DNA of 64,000 nucleotides from positions 16,331,501-16,395,500 of the forward strand of contig JASWHV010000011.1 of the NCBI GenBank assembly GCA_030760725.1, in the 5' to 3' direction. The position numbers were made by a program, and so were the translations under genes. Within the stretch, counting starts at the first letter, position 1. Every line of letters starts with the position of its first letter. This stretch comes from Neostapfia colusana (Eukaryota; Streptophyta; Magnoliopsida; Poales; Poaceae). Below, in pieces: positions 23,618-34,849 of the stretch. Under the pieces are notes generated by a model that searched no databases, was not told the DNA's origin, and saw only the letters and a program-made list of their open reading frames with translations.

Positions 23618-26600
23618 TGACACGACCCCAACGGTCTTGTCGAGCCAGGATCACGCTGAGGGGTGCTGCGTTGCACAGCACCGGATAACACACATCAAAG
23701 GTACAAAGCAGAAGCGAAATTTTTATTACATAAACTGGTTTATGAACATGTTTACATCAAAATAAGTTCAGTCTACACTCACGGGCGTAGACTACGCATC
23801 AAGTTCACGTTCAGCCCTTGAACGTGTCCTTGCTAGCACACACGCACACTAACTCTGCGGCGTGCATGACTCCCACTCGACGGGGTTCCCCTCCTAGGGT
23901 TCCGTCTCCTCTTCGGCAGTCCCTTCCTCATAGAACCCTGCAAAAGCTTCAAACACAAGCAGTGAGCACGAAGGCTCAGCAAGTCTGACCTGTCTCACCT
24001 AAACATGGAACTTCTACATGAGGGGTAATGGGTTACATGAGGTAAAAATCATTTGCATGGACTCGCCTAATTAGTAGAACCTTACTTTCAAGTTTTAGCA
24101 GCAGGTTGTAGAGAACCTTACGCTAAGGCACATGAGAGAGCCGCAATCAAACAAGAAACACATTTCTCTCATGTACTTTGCCCAAAGTTGGAAGGAACTT
24201 TAATTAGCTCTAAACTACAACAACTCATTAACAATCAAGTCCATCTTTCAATCAGCAACATTTTAACATGTAACTAGCCTGTTCTTTCTACGTCACGGTA
24301 CAGTGAACAAGTGGTACTCACTGACCGCGAGGGACGGCGATTATGATTATAATCAATTTACACCTGCAGGGTTACCCGAACAACCCGTCACGTACGCCCG
24401 TACTCGATGTTGCCTACAACAACCATCACGGACGCCGTACGCGACTACCTTTCACCCGTTAGCCAAATGTTGAACCGGTCCAATCGTCCCGAGCAAGAGG
24501 TCTCTGCACGCGCATCTCAGTGCAACCAGCCGATTTACACCTCGAGCTCTCAACCTACCCTCTGAACGACCAGCTATGCCTCAACACCCAGCTACCCGAG
24601 TTACATCAGTTTCCCGGTTCCCATATAGCCGGTAGGTCTTCGGTACTGTTCTAGCTTGTTCAACAGGGCCGCACACGGCTTGGTCCTCAATCGACACAAG
24701 CGGAGCTACAGCACACAGGCCCCAAAGTCCTGCTGCCCTTACTCTCCGCTCGGTCTCATCTTTCTTGCCATGTGTATCATGTGCTATTTCTACCCGAGTC
24801 GAGTGTCTCTAGCCTATGCTAGCGAGTAGCTCCAACTACTTGACTTGTACCGAATCCTACACTAACTTAGCATTGCAGTAGCTAACAGGGTCCGCAATCC
24901 TAAACCCATCCCATGGTTTTCTTAGCTATGCATTTGGGTTTCCAAACAAGACTCTAATGCAAAGAATGATAGTATTCAAAGATGTGCTCAAAACAATAAA
25001 CAATTGTGAAAAGGTTAATGCAAACCAGAGCTTGCCTTGCTGCTCTTGGTCGTAGGCTAGCTGCTCCTCCGGAGTAACGAAGTCTAGGACTTCGGGTTCC
25101 TCCTCGACATTAGCGACTACATGATAGAAGCAATACATGTATTAATTTAAATGCAGTTGTATTTACTTTTAATCTTGTGAAGTCTATAACTCTTACTAGA
25201 CAAGCCCAATGACTGTGAAAGCTTTACTGTGGCTTGGTTACAACCTAAACAGAGACTTGGTCAAGCTTTAGTTGCAGTAAAGCTCATTTGAGCCCTCCAC
25301 AATTAATCAGGTACTTGACCTTAATTGAAGGCTTTTAGGGTGTTCTAAGGATCTTCATGAAACAAACTATGACTTTATGAAATCTAGATTTTCAGAGGGT
25401 TCAATGGGGTTGGTCTCACTTAATTTGAAGGTTCCTAGCTAAAGATATGAGCTAAACAATTTCAGAGAAAATTCTGAAAATTTTTCTGAACATTTTCTAT
25501 TTTCTATGGAACAGTTTCACTAATCACACCATTAGGTGGACCAAATGAGCTCAAATAGATCTGAAATTTTTATGGTAGTTCAGGGATATTTTGTTGAACA
25601 TCCCAGCAAAATTGCAGGATTTTCCTCCAAAGGATTCTCCAGTTAAAATTCCAAACAGTTTAATTTTTGAGGAATTAATTCTGGAGAAATAAGGATTTTC
25701 ATGAAGTGAAACTTGATTTGATTGAAAGTGCTCAGAGAGCTGAATCCAACAAAATTTGGTTCACTCGATTTGGAGCTTTCTAGCCAAAGTTATGAGGATT
25801 TGAAGTTTGGAAGAATTCTGAAAATCGAGGGAAAAGTTTAAACTCTCGGGGGCCCGCGGGGACACGCGTTGAGCGCGGTGGTGTCCGGCACACCGGGGCT
25901 CACAGGGTATTTGCGCGCCAGCACAGCCGATCCCGGCCACACCCGATCCCGATTTAAATTCTTCAGCCGCTGACGCGTGGGCCAGCCGGCTTCGTCTTCC
26001 CCCCGCCGTTCTCTCGCGCCCGCGCCGCCGACCTCGCCGGAGCAGACTCGGAGCTCGCCGGCTCGCCGCTGCCGCACCTCCCATGGTCTGGAACTCGGCG
26101 CCAGGGGGTTGTCGACATCGAGGAACATGCTGGTGGTGTCAGGCCAGGCTGGGGGTGACCGGAAATAGCCCGGCGACGTGGCGCGGCCTCGGTTGAGGTT
26201 CGGCGCCGTCGACCGTGGGTTCTATCCCGCCAACACTTCGAACAAACGGTCCTACAGCATCATTGTACCTCTAGGAAGCTCGACAAGGTGTCAAAAGGGT
26301 TCAGGGATGGCAGCAAGTCGGTCGGCACCGTGTGACCGATCGTGCCCGCCATGACCGCCCTTGATCGAGCTCGAAATTCGTCACTCCTATACAGTTTCAC
26401 GCCACGGATGCAGAAAAGAACTTCATCGCCGGCTAGTCCAGCGTCTATGTGCAAGATTTGATAACCTCCGAAAGATCATAGAGCGAGAATTTGAAGAATC
26501 CGTACCGGAAGCTCGGTTTACGGTCGCCGGAGCAAAACTGGAAATTCTCTGTGGATTCTTCACGGTTTGCTTCCAAACTTGGATGAGAGCAGCACGGTGG

Positions 26601-27708
26601 TCGCGCGCTCCTGTTGCCTCTCTTGCTGGACCGTGAAAACGCCTGTGGAACGCTGTCCACAGGCGCCTGACTCCCGGCTGAGGCTAGGTCGCCACGGTGG
26701 CGATCGTTTTCGGGCAAAGGAGGTCGGAGCTCGGGGTTTCTGGCGTTGGGGAAGTGGAGTGCGACCTCAGGTTGCTGTCTAGCAGCTCAGGAACAAAGGA
26801 GGAGATTGTTTTGCTGGTTTTCCCGATTGAGCAGAGAGCTGCGGCGAGAAACAATGCCGCTGCTCGGGTTTGCCCGCGAGAAGATAAAGCCGGTCGACTC
26901 CTGCTCGGCTGAGGCGGTGCCGGTCGCGTGGGGGCGCGAGCAAGCCGCCCTGGGCGCCAGCGCGCGGAGAGGGGAAGCAGCTGGTGGCGCCGGTAGCTGC
27001 TCGGTGGTACAGCCGACAGCTGCTCGGTGGAATTTCCCACCGAGTCTGTGACTTTGTGTGCAAGTTTTGCCTCCTTCTCTCTATGACATGTGGGTCCCAC
27101 CTGGGGTTTTAACCTCTGAAATTTACTTCTAATCACTGTTGTAAACAGTGAGCCCCATAATACCCCTGGTGATTCAAATTATCCACCCATGAGCCATTTG
27201 AATTGAGTAGAATTCAAATTGGTTTTGGTTTGAATGAATTTCAGCACAAGTTCAGTTTTGAATTCAAATAAAGTTTGAATTTGTCCCACTTAGCTCATGT
27301 CAAGATCAACTCCAAATGGAGTGAAAATTGGTGTGTGAGCTCACAAAAATGTGCTGAGTAAGAATATGCCTCCCACTTTTAAATTCATGGGGTAAAAACA
27401 GTTTGAATTTGAATATGGTTTCAAACTGCCCTCTTTCTAGCTATACCCAAAATGACCTCAAAAAGGTTTTGAATTTGGGTGAAACATGGCATGGACATCA
27501 TTAGCAATGTGTAGGAGTTTTCATATGTCCAGCCTTTCTATATCACATGAGGGAAATACCACTTTTGCAATATATGAGTTTGTTCTCTAATGAGCATGTT
27601 GATGGTGGTTACTTGCTCTTCATTTGTGTTCATCATCTTTCCTCAAATGGGGTGTGTGTGTATGGTGATGAACACTTCAACTATGTGTTGAAAACTGAGG
27701 CCCTTACA
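23618..27708 (-). repeat. 5' LTR of element B
   Basis: 4,091 bp with ends TGACACGACC and CCCTTACA. Near-palindrome GTGGGTCCCAC at 27090-27100 and TATA-like AAGATAAAG at 26880-26889. Differs from the 3' LTR by scattered substitutions and small indels, including an extra ~18-bp repeat near 27005. Confidence 0.94.
23849..26352 (-). pseudogene. LTR-resident ORF, copy B-right, with lesions
   Basis: Same three blocks as the left LTR: 26352-26269 (84 nt), 25108-25036 (73 nt) and 23937-23849 (89 nt). Block lengths and phases are unchanged, but this copy has a TAG inside the third block (CCC-TAG) and has lost the AG of the candidate GCTAAG acceptor (now GCTAAT). It therefore could not make the full product by that route. 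Confidence 0.45.
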
Positions 27709-27713
27709 ACCAG
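27709..27713 (+). repeat. Target-site duplication ACCAG, right copy (element B)
   Basis: Matches 13363-13367. Confidence 0.92.
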
Positions 27714-27871
27714 TTCAGATCATTGATGAGAAGGCCCGAACCACACACAACTGTACATTGTGGTTTTATAATGTTATATGGAGTAATCACTTCGAGTATG
27801 AAGTGACATGGGAGAGCAAAGGATTTCTTCGTGCCAACTACCCGGACTTCTAAATGTCGCACATCCGATAA
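27714..27871 (+). pseudogene. pol: Element C pol, chromodomain-like C-terminus (downstream of B insertion)
   Basis: Resumes the frame interrupted at 13367: IIDEKARTTHN, LWFYNVIWSNH, VTWESKGFLRANYPDF, then a premature TAA (27851) just before the family's usual C-terminus SHIR and TAA (27869-27871). Confirms that B is inserted in C. Confidence 0.88.
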
Positions 27872-27904
27872 TTTTCCACCATCCTCTCTCTCATTTTTCC
27901 TTAT

Positions 27905-27939
27905 AATCTCGGGACGAGATTCTTTTAAGGGGCGAGGAA
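27905..27939 (+). other. Hairpin and polypurine tract, element C
   Basis: AATCTCG-GGA-CGAGATT at 27905-27921, followed by AAGGGGCGAGGAA up to the LTR start at 27940. Confidence 0.8.
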
Positions 27940-29590
27940 TGTTAGGGCCCAAGTTTTTCACTTGCTAAAAGTCTTCGTCACACCCACACCTCACCCCATT
28001 TGTGGTAATCACATGAACACGTTTGAAGAGCAAGTAACCACCGTAAATAGATTTATTAGGAGATGAACTCACAAATGCAAAAGTGGTAATTTCTCACATG
28101 CATCATATAGGAAATGAGCACACTATCAACTCCTAAACTTTGTTTGGAATGCTCAGGCCAAAATTCACCCAAATCCAAAACCTTTTGAGGTACTTTTGGA
28201 TACAATCATTAAAAGGCTAGTTTGAACTTAAATTCAAATTCAAACTCCTTTCATCCCATGAATTCAAAAGTGGGATTCATATTCACAGTCAGCAAATTTT
28301 ATGAGCTCACACACCGATTTTCACTCCATTTGGAGTCGATCTTGACATGAGCTAATTGTGGCAAATTCAAATTTAGTTTGAATTTCAAATTTCACATTTT
28401 GCTGCAATTGTAATCAAATCACTAGACACTTTGAATCATTCAAATTCAGAGGGACAAAAATGTGGTTTGATCAAATTACCAAGGACAGTGTGGTCAGAAT
28501 ATTTATAGCAGTAGGAAAATTCAATTTTGTGTGATAAATTTCATTTGTGGACCCACATGTCAGTCACACAACCGAGTGAACATAGTTTCCACCAAGGCAC
28601 TCGGGTTCCTGCACGCGCGCCTGCAAACGCCATGGCGGGGAGCTGCTGCCAGCAGCTATTCTTGGTTCCTGCCCGCCGAGCACATGTCCAAGCCGCCTTA
28701 TCTTCGCCCCTGGACGGACCAAAACCCATTTCGCCACTGCTTTGTCCTTCTTCCACACAGAAAACGCGCCGCATGTTGCCGCATCACCGAAGCTCTCTGC
28801 TCCACCGTCGACCAGTCGAACCCAGGACTGTCACGCTGAACTGAGGCCGCAAACGTGATCACCGACCTATCCTTGATGTTTTCGCACCGGTTCCTGTGCC
28901 TAACCGACGTTTCTCGAGCTTCTCTAAGCCGTTCCTTTCTTCCTCGGGTCGATAACACTGCATCTCCATGGATCACCGTCGTCCGGCAATCTCAAAGCCG
29001 CTCCGGTGCCACCAATTGCACCCAGAGGTTAGCATCAAGATCTAGTAGCTTATCCCAAACCCCCTAGCTCCTTTGTAGCACCGGATAGCCGGAATTTCAT
29101 GATTTCCCGCGATCACCGTATAGAATAGAGGCCGACCAAAACGTGAAATTCCTCTTGCATGATTGATCAACATATTAGCTGGCCTAGCTAGAGCTAGAGT
29201 AGCACCCAACGATCACCTAGGCCAAATTCTAGCGGGGATGATCCATCAGGTGAGTGTAGCACCAAGTTTTCACCGCCGACGGTGAAAATGGTTCGGGTCA
29301 CCGGTGAAGTCCCTCTTTCCGGCGATCTCCGGCCAAGAGGAGGGCAGGGTTAGCTTCCCTGTGCCCCAGTGGTGCTTTCCGACCATTTAGTTGGTCGTGT
29401 TTGCTGCCGAGATGTGTACTCACTGTCAGACCCGAAACAAATTCCGCCGCCGCTGTCACCGATGAGGTTGTCGGTGATGCCGAGTTGCACGGAGTTGTCT
29501 GGCGTGTGTACCACCGCCCCAGGAGGGTGTAGGAAGAATCCATTTGGAAAATCATCCCTTGTTGGCCGAGAAACGTGCGCCACTTAGCTT
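27940..29590 (+). repeat. 3' LTR of element C, 3'-truncated
   Basis: Starts TGTTAGGGCCCAAG. Similar to the first third of the E LTR (GCAAGTAACCACC, CCAAATCCAAAACC, TTGAATTTCAAATT). Near-palindrome remnant GTGGACCCAC at 28547-28556, TATA-like TTATCTT at 28698-28704 and a strong 5' splice-like CAG-GTGAGT near 29250. No LTR terminus is found; the sequence gives way to Tat-type gag (element G) somewhere between 29260 and 29590, so the right boundary is approximate. Confidence 0.7.
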
Positions 29591-29697
29591 CTATGGCTCG
29601 GTTCTCGTGTGCCACAGCTCGCTGCAGGACTTGGTTGACATCTCCAAACTCGAAGTCATCCATCTTCTCCTTAAGAAGCCCTGCAAACGCTAGATTG
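29591..29697 (-). pseudogene. gag: Element G gag, downstream fragment (Tat-type)
   Basis: Minus-strand reading LAFAGLLKEKMDDFEFGDVN and VNQVLQRAVAHENRA is typical of grass Tat-type Ty3 gag. It is the continuation of the gag on the other side of CACTA-1 (33001): removing the element and one TTG restores the frame (DLANLAF). Similarity ends at about 29590. Confidence 0.75.
29695..29697 (+). repeat. Target-site duplication TTG, left copy (CACTA-1)
   Basis: Repeated at 32998-33000. Confidence 0.85.
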
Positions 29698-29939
29698 CAC
29701 TACAGGAAACACAACAATTTACAATGGCCAGATTAATTTATGACGGCTCTAGGGTTGGCCGTCGTAAGTTAAATTAATTACGACGGCCAACTCCGGCCGT
29801 CGTAAATAAAAAGTTGTTTACGACGGCTTGACCTAGGATGTCGTAAACAACTTGTTATTTACAAAAACTAGGGCTTGGCAATCGTAAATAATCATATTTA
29901 TGACGGCCAAACTAGGGGTCATCGTCAATATGTCTTATA

Positions 29940-30760
29940 TACCCGCGGGCCTGGGTCGGCGCGGGCATTCACGCCCGCGCCGACCCGAGCCCCCGTCGCC
30001 GCGCCCGAGCGCCGCCCGCTGCACGAAGCGACGCCCCGCCAGCCGACCGAGCCGCCAACGAACCCCGCCGCCGCCGCCCCGCCCTCCACCCCGGCCACCA
30101 CAGCACCGGCCGCAGCTGCCCCGGCCTCCGCCGCACAGGATTCGACCGACCCGGCCGCCGCACCGGATTCCGCCGACCCCGCCGCAGCCACTGCACCGCA
30201 TCCTACTTGGATAATGGGAACATGGTCCAAAATTGATTGATTATTTGTTCAATTTAAGATATTTTAGGTATTTAAGTTGTTTAATTGTTTGATTAGTTGT
30301 TTAATTTAGTTAATTTAGTAATTGATTGATTTTAGTTATTTTAGAAATTTGTTCTGATTTTAGTTATTTAATTTAGTAAATTGATTCATTAGTTGCTGTC
30401 GCGCCGCCGCCCAACCGCCCCGCGCCCCACCCCGCTGCAGCGCCGCCCCGCGCCCCGCCCTGCCACAGCCGCCGCCCCACGCCCTGCCACAGCGCCGCCC
30501 CACACGCTGCCTAGCCCCACCGCGCTCCTACGTCGCCGCACCGCCCGGCCCTGCCACCCGTCGCGCTGCACGGGGCCACGCCATGCCGGTCTACCTCCAC
30601 GCCGTGCGCCGCCTGCCTCGTCATGTGCCGCTCGCCGCGCCGCCTCCACTGTGAGGTAAGGCGCCCACCTCCCTCCCCCCTCGGCTGGCGACCCCCATGG
30701 CCGGCCGCCGGCGCCCTCCACGCCGGCCTCCATTTCCGGCCAACGAGGCAACCCAGGAAG
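29940..30760 (+). other. GC-rich interior of CACTA-1
   Basis: Two very GC-rich blocks (29940-30215 and 30395-30760) flank an AT-rich gap. All frames stay open and read as Pro/Ala-rich low complexity, so the ORFs are compositional. They may be 5' untranslated or promoter sequence of the TnpA-like gene. 30760-31440 is AT-rich and intron-like. Confidence 0.5.
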
Positions 30761-31309
30761 CTCGGTTTTTTTAATTACCAATTGTTTAGTGGCTAATTGT
30801 TTAGATTATGCTTATTTGGGTTTGATTGTTTAGTGGCTAATTATTTTGATTTAGATGAATTGATATGCATAGGTTTAATTATTGCCTAGGTTTTATTTGA
30901 ATTGCTAGCTAGGTGTAATTTTTTTAATTGCTTAGAATTAATAAGCTTGTTAACTATGGTAATTATGATTGTTTAGATGATTTTTTAATTGCTTAGATGA
31001 TTAATGCATATGAGTTAATAGTTTAATTGATTATTGTATAATTATTATTTTGATTGTTTGAGTGTCTAAGTACTATATGTACATAAATGGGCTTCGAACC
31101 GGTTTGGCCCGACACAACCCATTTAGGGTCCGACACGACCCATTTAGTGGTAACGTATGCATCTACACAAGCACGGGGTGAACAACCTAGGCCGCCTCGC
31201 CCTGCCGCCGCGCCTCCCCGCCGCCATGCCCCACCCTGCCGTCGTGACGCCACCGCCACCAGGCCACGCCGCCTCTTGGGGCATAACTTAGGATGGCTGA
31301 CCCACTTCT

Positions 31310-31368
31310 TTGTCTCCCTCTCGTTCTTTCCTTCTCTCTCTCGTTCTTTCCTCTCTCTCTCTTTTAAA
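31310..31368 (+). repeat. Polypyrimidine tract in CACTA-1
   Basis: TCTC/TTCC-rich stretch; complementary in character to the purine tract at 32085-32328. Confidence 0.7.
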
Positions 31369-31449
31369 TGACCCAAAAATGAAAGATTGACGTAAACCTA
31401 TACAATATGTGTCACCCGTTTTGAACCAGCCCGTTTCTATGTTTTTTAG

Positions 31450-32476
31450 GAAAAGTACGGGCAGGAGGTCGTCAAAATACACGGTGAAGGGTACGATTGG
31501 GAAAATGTGCCAATCGACCCTCAAGCCTTGTATGCAAGCGGCGCGGGAAGGACCATGGCCGGTGAGTTGGTTTATTTGATTTATGTTTTTCACTCTTCCT
31601 TCTTTTACTTATTATTTTTTGTTTCTTTTGTAGGTTTGCCATTTTCGATGGAGTTGTCGACTCGAGGTCGGCGCGACCTGCAAGAGGTCCTTCATCGACG
31701 CAGGCTTTGTCTGTTGTGCCGTCGAGTGGCTGCCTCTCTATGAGGTACATGGAGTTCCATGCCATGGAGGAGAGGCTGACGGGGACCCAGGAGGAGCTCA
31801 ACAGGACGAGGGCCATCCAGGAGTACCAAGCTAACTACATTACCCAGATGCAAGCAGCGATGGAGGTAAGTAATTTAAATTACTGTAGTTTACTTTCATA
31901 GCATTTAAGTAAAATGTATGTTCTAATATTTTGCAATTATAGGCCCTAACTCGACAGAACGGCCAGTAGATCATGATTCTTGGGTGGCAGCCGCCACAAG
32001 CGACCCCGTCACAGGAGCCCGCAGCACAGGTGCCTTCGGTACAGGTAATAAACTCTTTAATATTATATTATTCATTTAACATAGGGAGAGAGGGAGATAT
32101 AGAGAGAGATAGAGTGGTACAGAAGGGAGAGAGAGGGAGTGCGAGAAGGCTGAGAGTGAGATGGAGAGACAGAGTGATACAATAGATGGAGCGAGAGAGT
32201 GCGAGAGAGAGGGTGAGAGTGACAGAAAAAGGGGATGGATGGTACAGAGATAGAGGAACAGAGTGACAGAGAGGATAAAAAGTAGAGAGAGACGAAGAGA
32301 GTGAGAAAAAAGAGAAAGACATGGATATCTGAATCCAAAATTTGTCTAACTACTCATGTTCTTTGCAGGGTTCGGCGACAGAGGCTTCGACTCCATCGCC
32401 ACAGCTACGGGTTCTGGGAGGGACGCGCAGAGATGGTTTCTTCGGCTACGGAGGTAGTCAAGGGGATAGTGTGTAG
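31450..32476 (+). pseudogene. CACTA-1 TnpA-like (plant Ptta/En/Spm-type) gene, 3' exons
   Basis: Exons inferred from splice sites: 31450-31561 (after TTTTTTAG; KIHGEGYDWENVPIDPQALY; donor GTGAGT), 31634-31865 (after TTTTGTAG; FAIFDGVVDS then a coiled coil with AMEERLTGTQEELNRTRAI; donor GTAAGT), 31943-32044 (after ATTATAG) and 32369-32476 (after TTTGCAG; ends GYGGSQGDSV, TAG). The same exon series occurs in CACTA-2. A 1-bp deletion near 31555 (GRTMAG for expected GRTHGR) and an in-frame TAG at 31967 suggest inactivity. Such proteins bind the subterminal repeats in En/Spm systems; that role is inferred here. Confidence 0.65.
32085..32328 (+). repeat. Polypurine (GAGA-rich) tract in a CACTA-1 intron
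   Basis: About 240 bp that is overwhelmingly A and G on the plus strand, imperfect GAGA/GAGAGT units, within the last intron of the TnpA-like gene. Confidence 0.85.
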
Positions 32477-32636
32477 CCCATTTGTGTTTTGTGTTGTGTT
32501 TGATGCGTATACCTCTGTTTAAGACTGTTTACTGCTGCTATGAGTATATATTGTCTCTATTGTCTGTTCTGTGAGCTGGCCATCGAGCCAGGTTAGTCAG
32601 TTTTTGTTTTTTTTAAAAAAAAAATTACAAACATAA

Positions 32637-32997
32637 CTTATGACAGCCTCTGTCCAGAAGCCGTCGTAAGTTAGCCTCTGCTACTTATGACGGTCACTAG
32701 AACCGTCGTAAGTTAGCCTCAGTTACTTACGACGGCACTGAGCAAGCCATCGTAAGTAAAGTGGCTTGGGCCACCACGTGGCCTGGGCCATTACTTACGA
32801 CGGATGCGCGACGCCGTCGTAAGTTACTTAACTTACAACGGTAGCCATCATAAGTTAGCTTATTTACGACAAAATAATTACCTCGGATCGTCATTGTTGT
32901 AAGTAACGAAATACCATCGTAAGTTAGCTACTTATGACGGTTTATGACTTAATTAGGACGGCTCCGGCCATTGTAAGTCAGTCGTATCCCTGTAGTG
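32637..32997 (+). repeat. CACTA-1 right subterminal repeats
   Basis: Repeated CCGTCGTAAGTTA and TTACGACGGC units in both orientations, ending in the terminal inverted repeat. Confidence 0.88.
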
Positions 32998-33000
32998 TTG
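32998..33000 (+). repeat. Target-site duplication TTG, right copy (CACTA-1)
   Basis: Matches 29695-29697. Confidence 0.85.
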
Positions 33001-34120
33001 GCCAAATCATTTTCCCCTATGGTTAGGCTAAAGCATTTGTTTCCAGTTTCCCTAAAGTGTTTGATGTATTCAGCTACAAGTTCATTATGTTTCGGCCTCG
33101 CTGGGCTTAAGTGGAACAGTCTTAGCTCGGTTTCACAAGTGAAGTATTCGTGAAACTTTTGTTCTAGACAAGGTCAAGTTAGGATAGAGTTAGGAGCTAG
33201 TTAAGTGAACCAACTAAAAGCCGTGTCGGTTAGGGACAAGGGGGACAATTTGATCCGATGTACATATGTGATTCCAATGTCATTGCATTGGATCATAAAT
33301 TAGCCTGCGTGTTCTTGAGTAGTTTTTGCATCCTCTCCAGTAAGATTAGAGAAATCCGGCACCCTAAAGCCTGTAGAATATGAGACATTTTCATAGTGGT
33401 CGGGGTAAGGCTTCCAATAGTTTCTAATGGTCGCCCTGGTTGTTACCCCGAGTTCTCTAAGCGTTCTAGCCACTTGATCCCTAAGTTCATCGTGTGGTAC
33501 ATTGTTTTGTGACACGGGAGGTTCAAGCATGTTGCAAGGTGCAACTTGTGGAGGTAATGGAGGAAAATATGTGCCGGGTACTGGCCCGAGCGGTACACCA
33601 CTCCCTGTGGGTGGAGTGGCAAGTATATATGCCAACGTTTGTTAGTATGGCTGCTGCACGTTCACGATAGGATGCCTGGCTTGCGTGTACATGGGTGGCA
33701 TGCAAGGTGACGAAGTTCTGGCTACGTGACCTGCTGCACTACTCGAGTTAGCATCCGTGTATTTGCATATTGCCTCATCTTGCACTTGCCGCACAGTAGA
33801 TTGGATCTGTTGATGAAGGTTCTGATCAATTGTGTGTTCTACGTCAGTTTTGAACGTGTCAACAGAATTCTTGAGTTTGTCCACTACCGGTGATGCCATC
33901 TGCTCTAGATCAGCTTTGTACTTTGTGGTGACCGATGAACAAGTTCTTCGAGCGGTCCTCCAGCGAGAGATGTTCGAGCTGGACGTCAATGACATTGCTC
34001 ACGTCAACAGCTTTGCCGTTGGCTTTCCTCATAGACACATCTGCCATGCTCTTCCCAGTTGTGATCGGTATAAGATCATGCTGATCGTCGAGCAGATTTG
34101 TTCTGATGATGCAGCTTGCG
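33001..34120 (-). pseudogene. gag: Element G gag, upstream part (Tat-type), broken
   Basis: Minus-strand blocks: an N-terminal region (33910-34110; DVQLEHLSLEDRSKN), a spacer with LKNSVDTFKTDVEHTIDQNL (33640-33900), then the conserved RNYWKPYPDHYE and GFRVPDFSNLTGEDAKTTQEH (33300-33640), and further degenerate capsid down to CACTA-1. Several stops and frame changes. It lies just downstream (minus sense) of a primer site and LTR, as gag should. Only gag survives of this element; pol and the other LTR are not in the window. Confidence 0.75.
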
Positions 34121-34124
34121 TCTC

Positions 34125-34142
34125 TCCCCAGCGGAGTCACCA
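34125..34142 (-). other. Primer-binding site, element G
   Basis: Minus-strand TGGTGACTCCGCTGGGGA, four bases after the LTR end; this form is typical of Tat-type Ty3 elements. I do not assign the tRNA. Confidence 0.65.
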
Positions 34143-34146
34143 ATTC

Positions 34147-34830
34147 TGTTCGTGGAACAGATGGTGGAGTCACCAAAGCTGTGAAAACATTGGCGTTAGT
34201 CACCGAAACTTAGATCAATGCAAGGTTCCTGAGTAAGGAACGTGATAAATCTTGCATACATTGAGAGGGACGGATGCTTTACTCGGGAAAGCATCAAAGA
34301 GCTACCAAAATTAGGCTATGAACTACGAAAACATGAAAGAAAAGTATATGAACAAAGTAATTTGTTTTGATCGACTTGATAATTCCTCAGCGGAGTGCTG
34401 CCTTTATATAGACTTGATACAAACTAGAAGATCCGATCTTCTAAGTTTAAACTATACTCAACTTATCTCTAAATCACGGACGAATGTGGTGCAAAACATT
34501 ATAAAATTCTGACACGACGCTATCCTAATATTTACAACGTGAGTCCTCCTGAGAATTGCTAAGTCCTTCTTGGCCATTGCATCTTGCGGTTGAGCTGGTT
34601 TAACTTGCGGCCACGGGTAACATGGTCTTCTCGGGTTGAAATCCCACCCGAGCGCTCATATCTTGAGTTTCCAAGGTAAAAAGCTTCTCACAAGCGATCC
34701 TCCAGTCTCGGGTAGGTTCTCTCGCTGAAGTATTCTTGCACCTTGAATCTTCAAGATAAAAAGCTCCTTTCACTTTGTTTTTCTGCCTCCTCCGACCTGC
34801 AAAACTCACAACCATTATTCACCCCCAACA
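34147..34830 (-). repeat. 5' LTR of element G (684 bp)
   Basis: Minus-strand ends TGTTGGGGGTGAATAATGG (at 34830) and CCACGAACA (at 34147). Next to the PBS. The partner LTR is not found in the window, so no divergence or TSD test is possible. Confidence 0.75.
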
Positions 34831-34849
34831 CCATCTAATCTTCATTAGT

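Larger units (their letters stand above)
13368..27708 (-). mobile_element. Element B: complete Ty3/gypsy element, 14.3 kb, capsid-deleted
   Basis: Bounded by LTRs of 4,061 bp (left, 3' LTR) and 4,091 bp (right, 5' LTR) and by the 5-bp duplication ACCAG. Internal order on the minus strand: Met-tRNA PBS (23602-23613), leader, an ORF fusing ORF1 to gag zinc knuckle-protease-RT-RNase H (22118 to 19329), integrase and chromodomain-like tail (to 17498), hairpin and polypurine tract. The LTRs differ by indels and substitutions, including TG to TA at the outer end of the 3' LTR, so insertion is clearly older than D. It sits inside element C. Confidence 0.95.
29698..32997 (+). mobile_element. CACTA-1: En/Spm-type DNA transposon, 3.3 kb
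   Basis: Ends CACTACAGGAAA (29698) and CCTGTAGTG (to 32997), with 3-bp duplication TTG. Subterminal regions 29698-29930 and 32637-32997 carry many copies of TTACGACGGC in both orientations. The interior holds a TnpA-like gene (31450-32476) but no tnp2-type transposase, so it is non-autonomous. It interrupts gag of element G. Confidence 0.95.

Noticed and set aside
29900..30240. Pro/Ala-rich ORFs in CACTA-1
   Set aside because: Open in several frames on both strands because of GC content; no counterpart in CACTA-2.
32085..32328. CRISPR-like or satellite array
   Set aside because: The tract is an irregular purine-rich microsatellite with no unit repeat and spacer structure.
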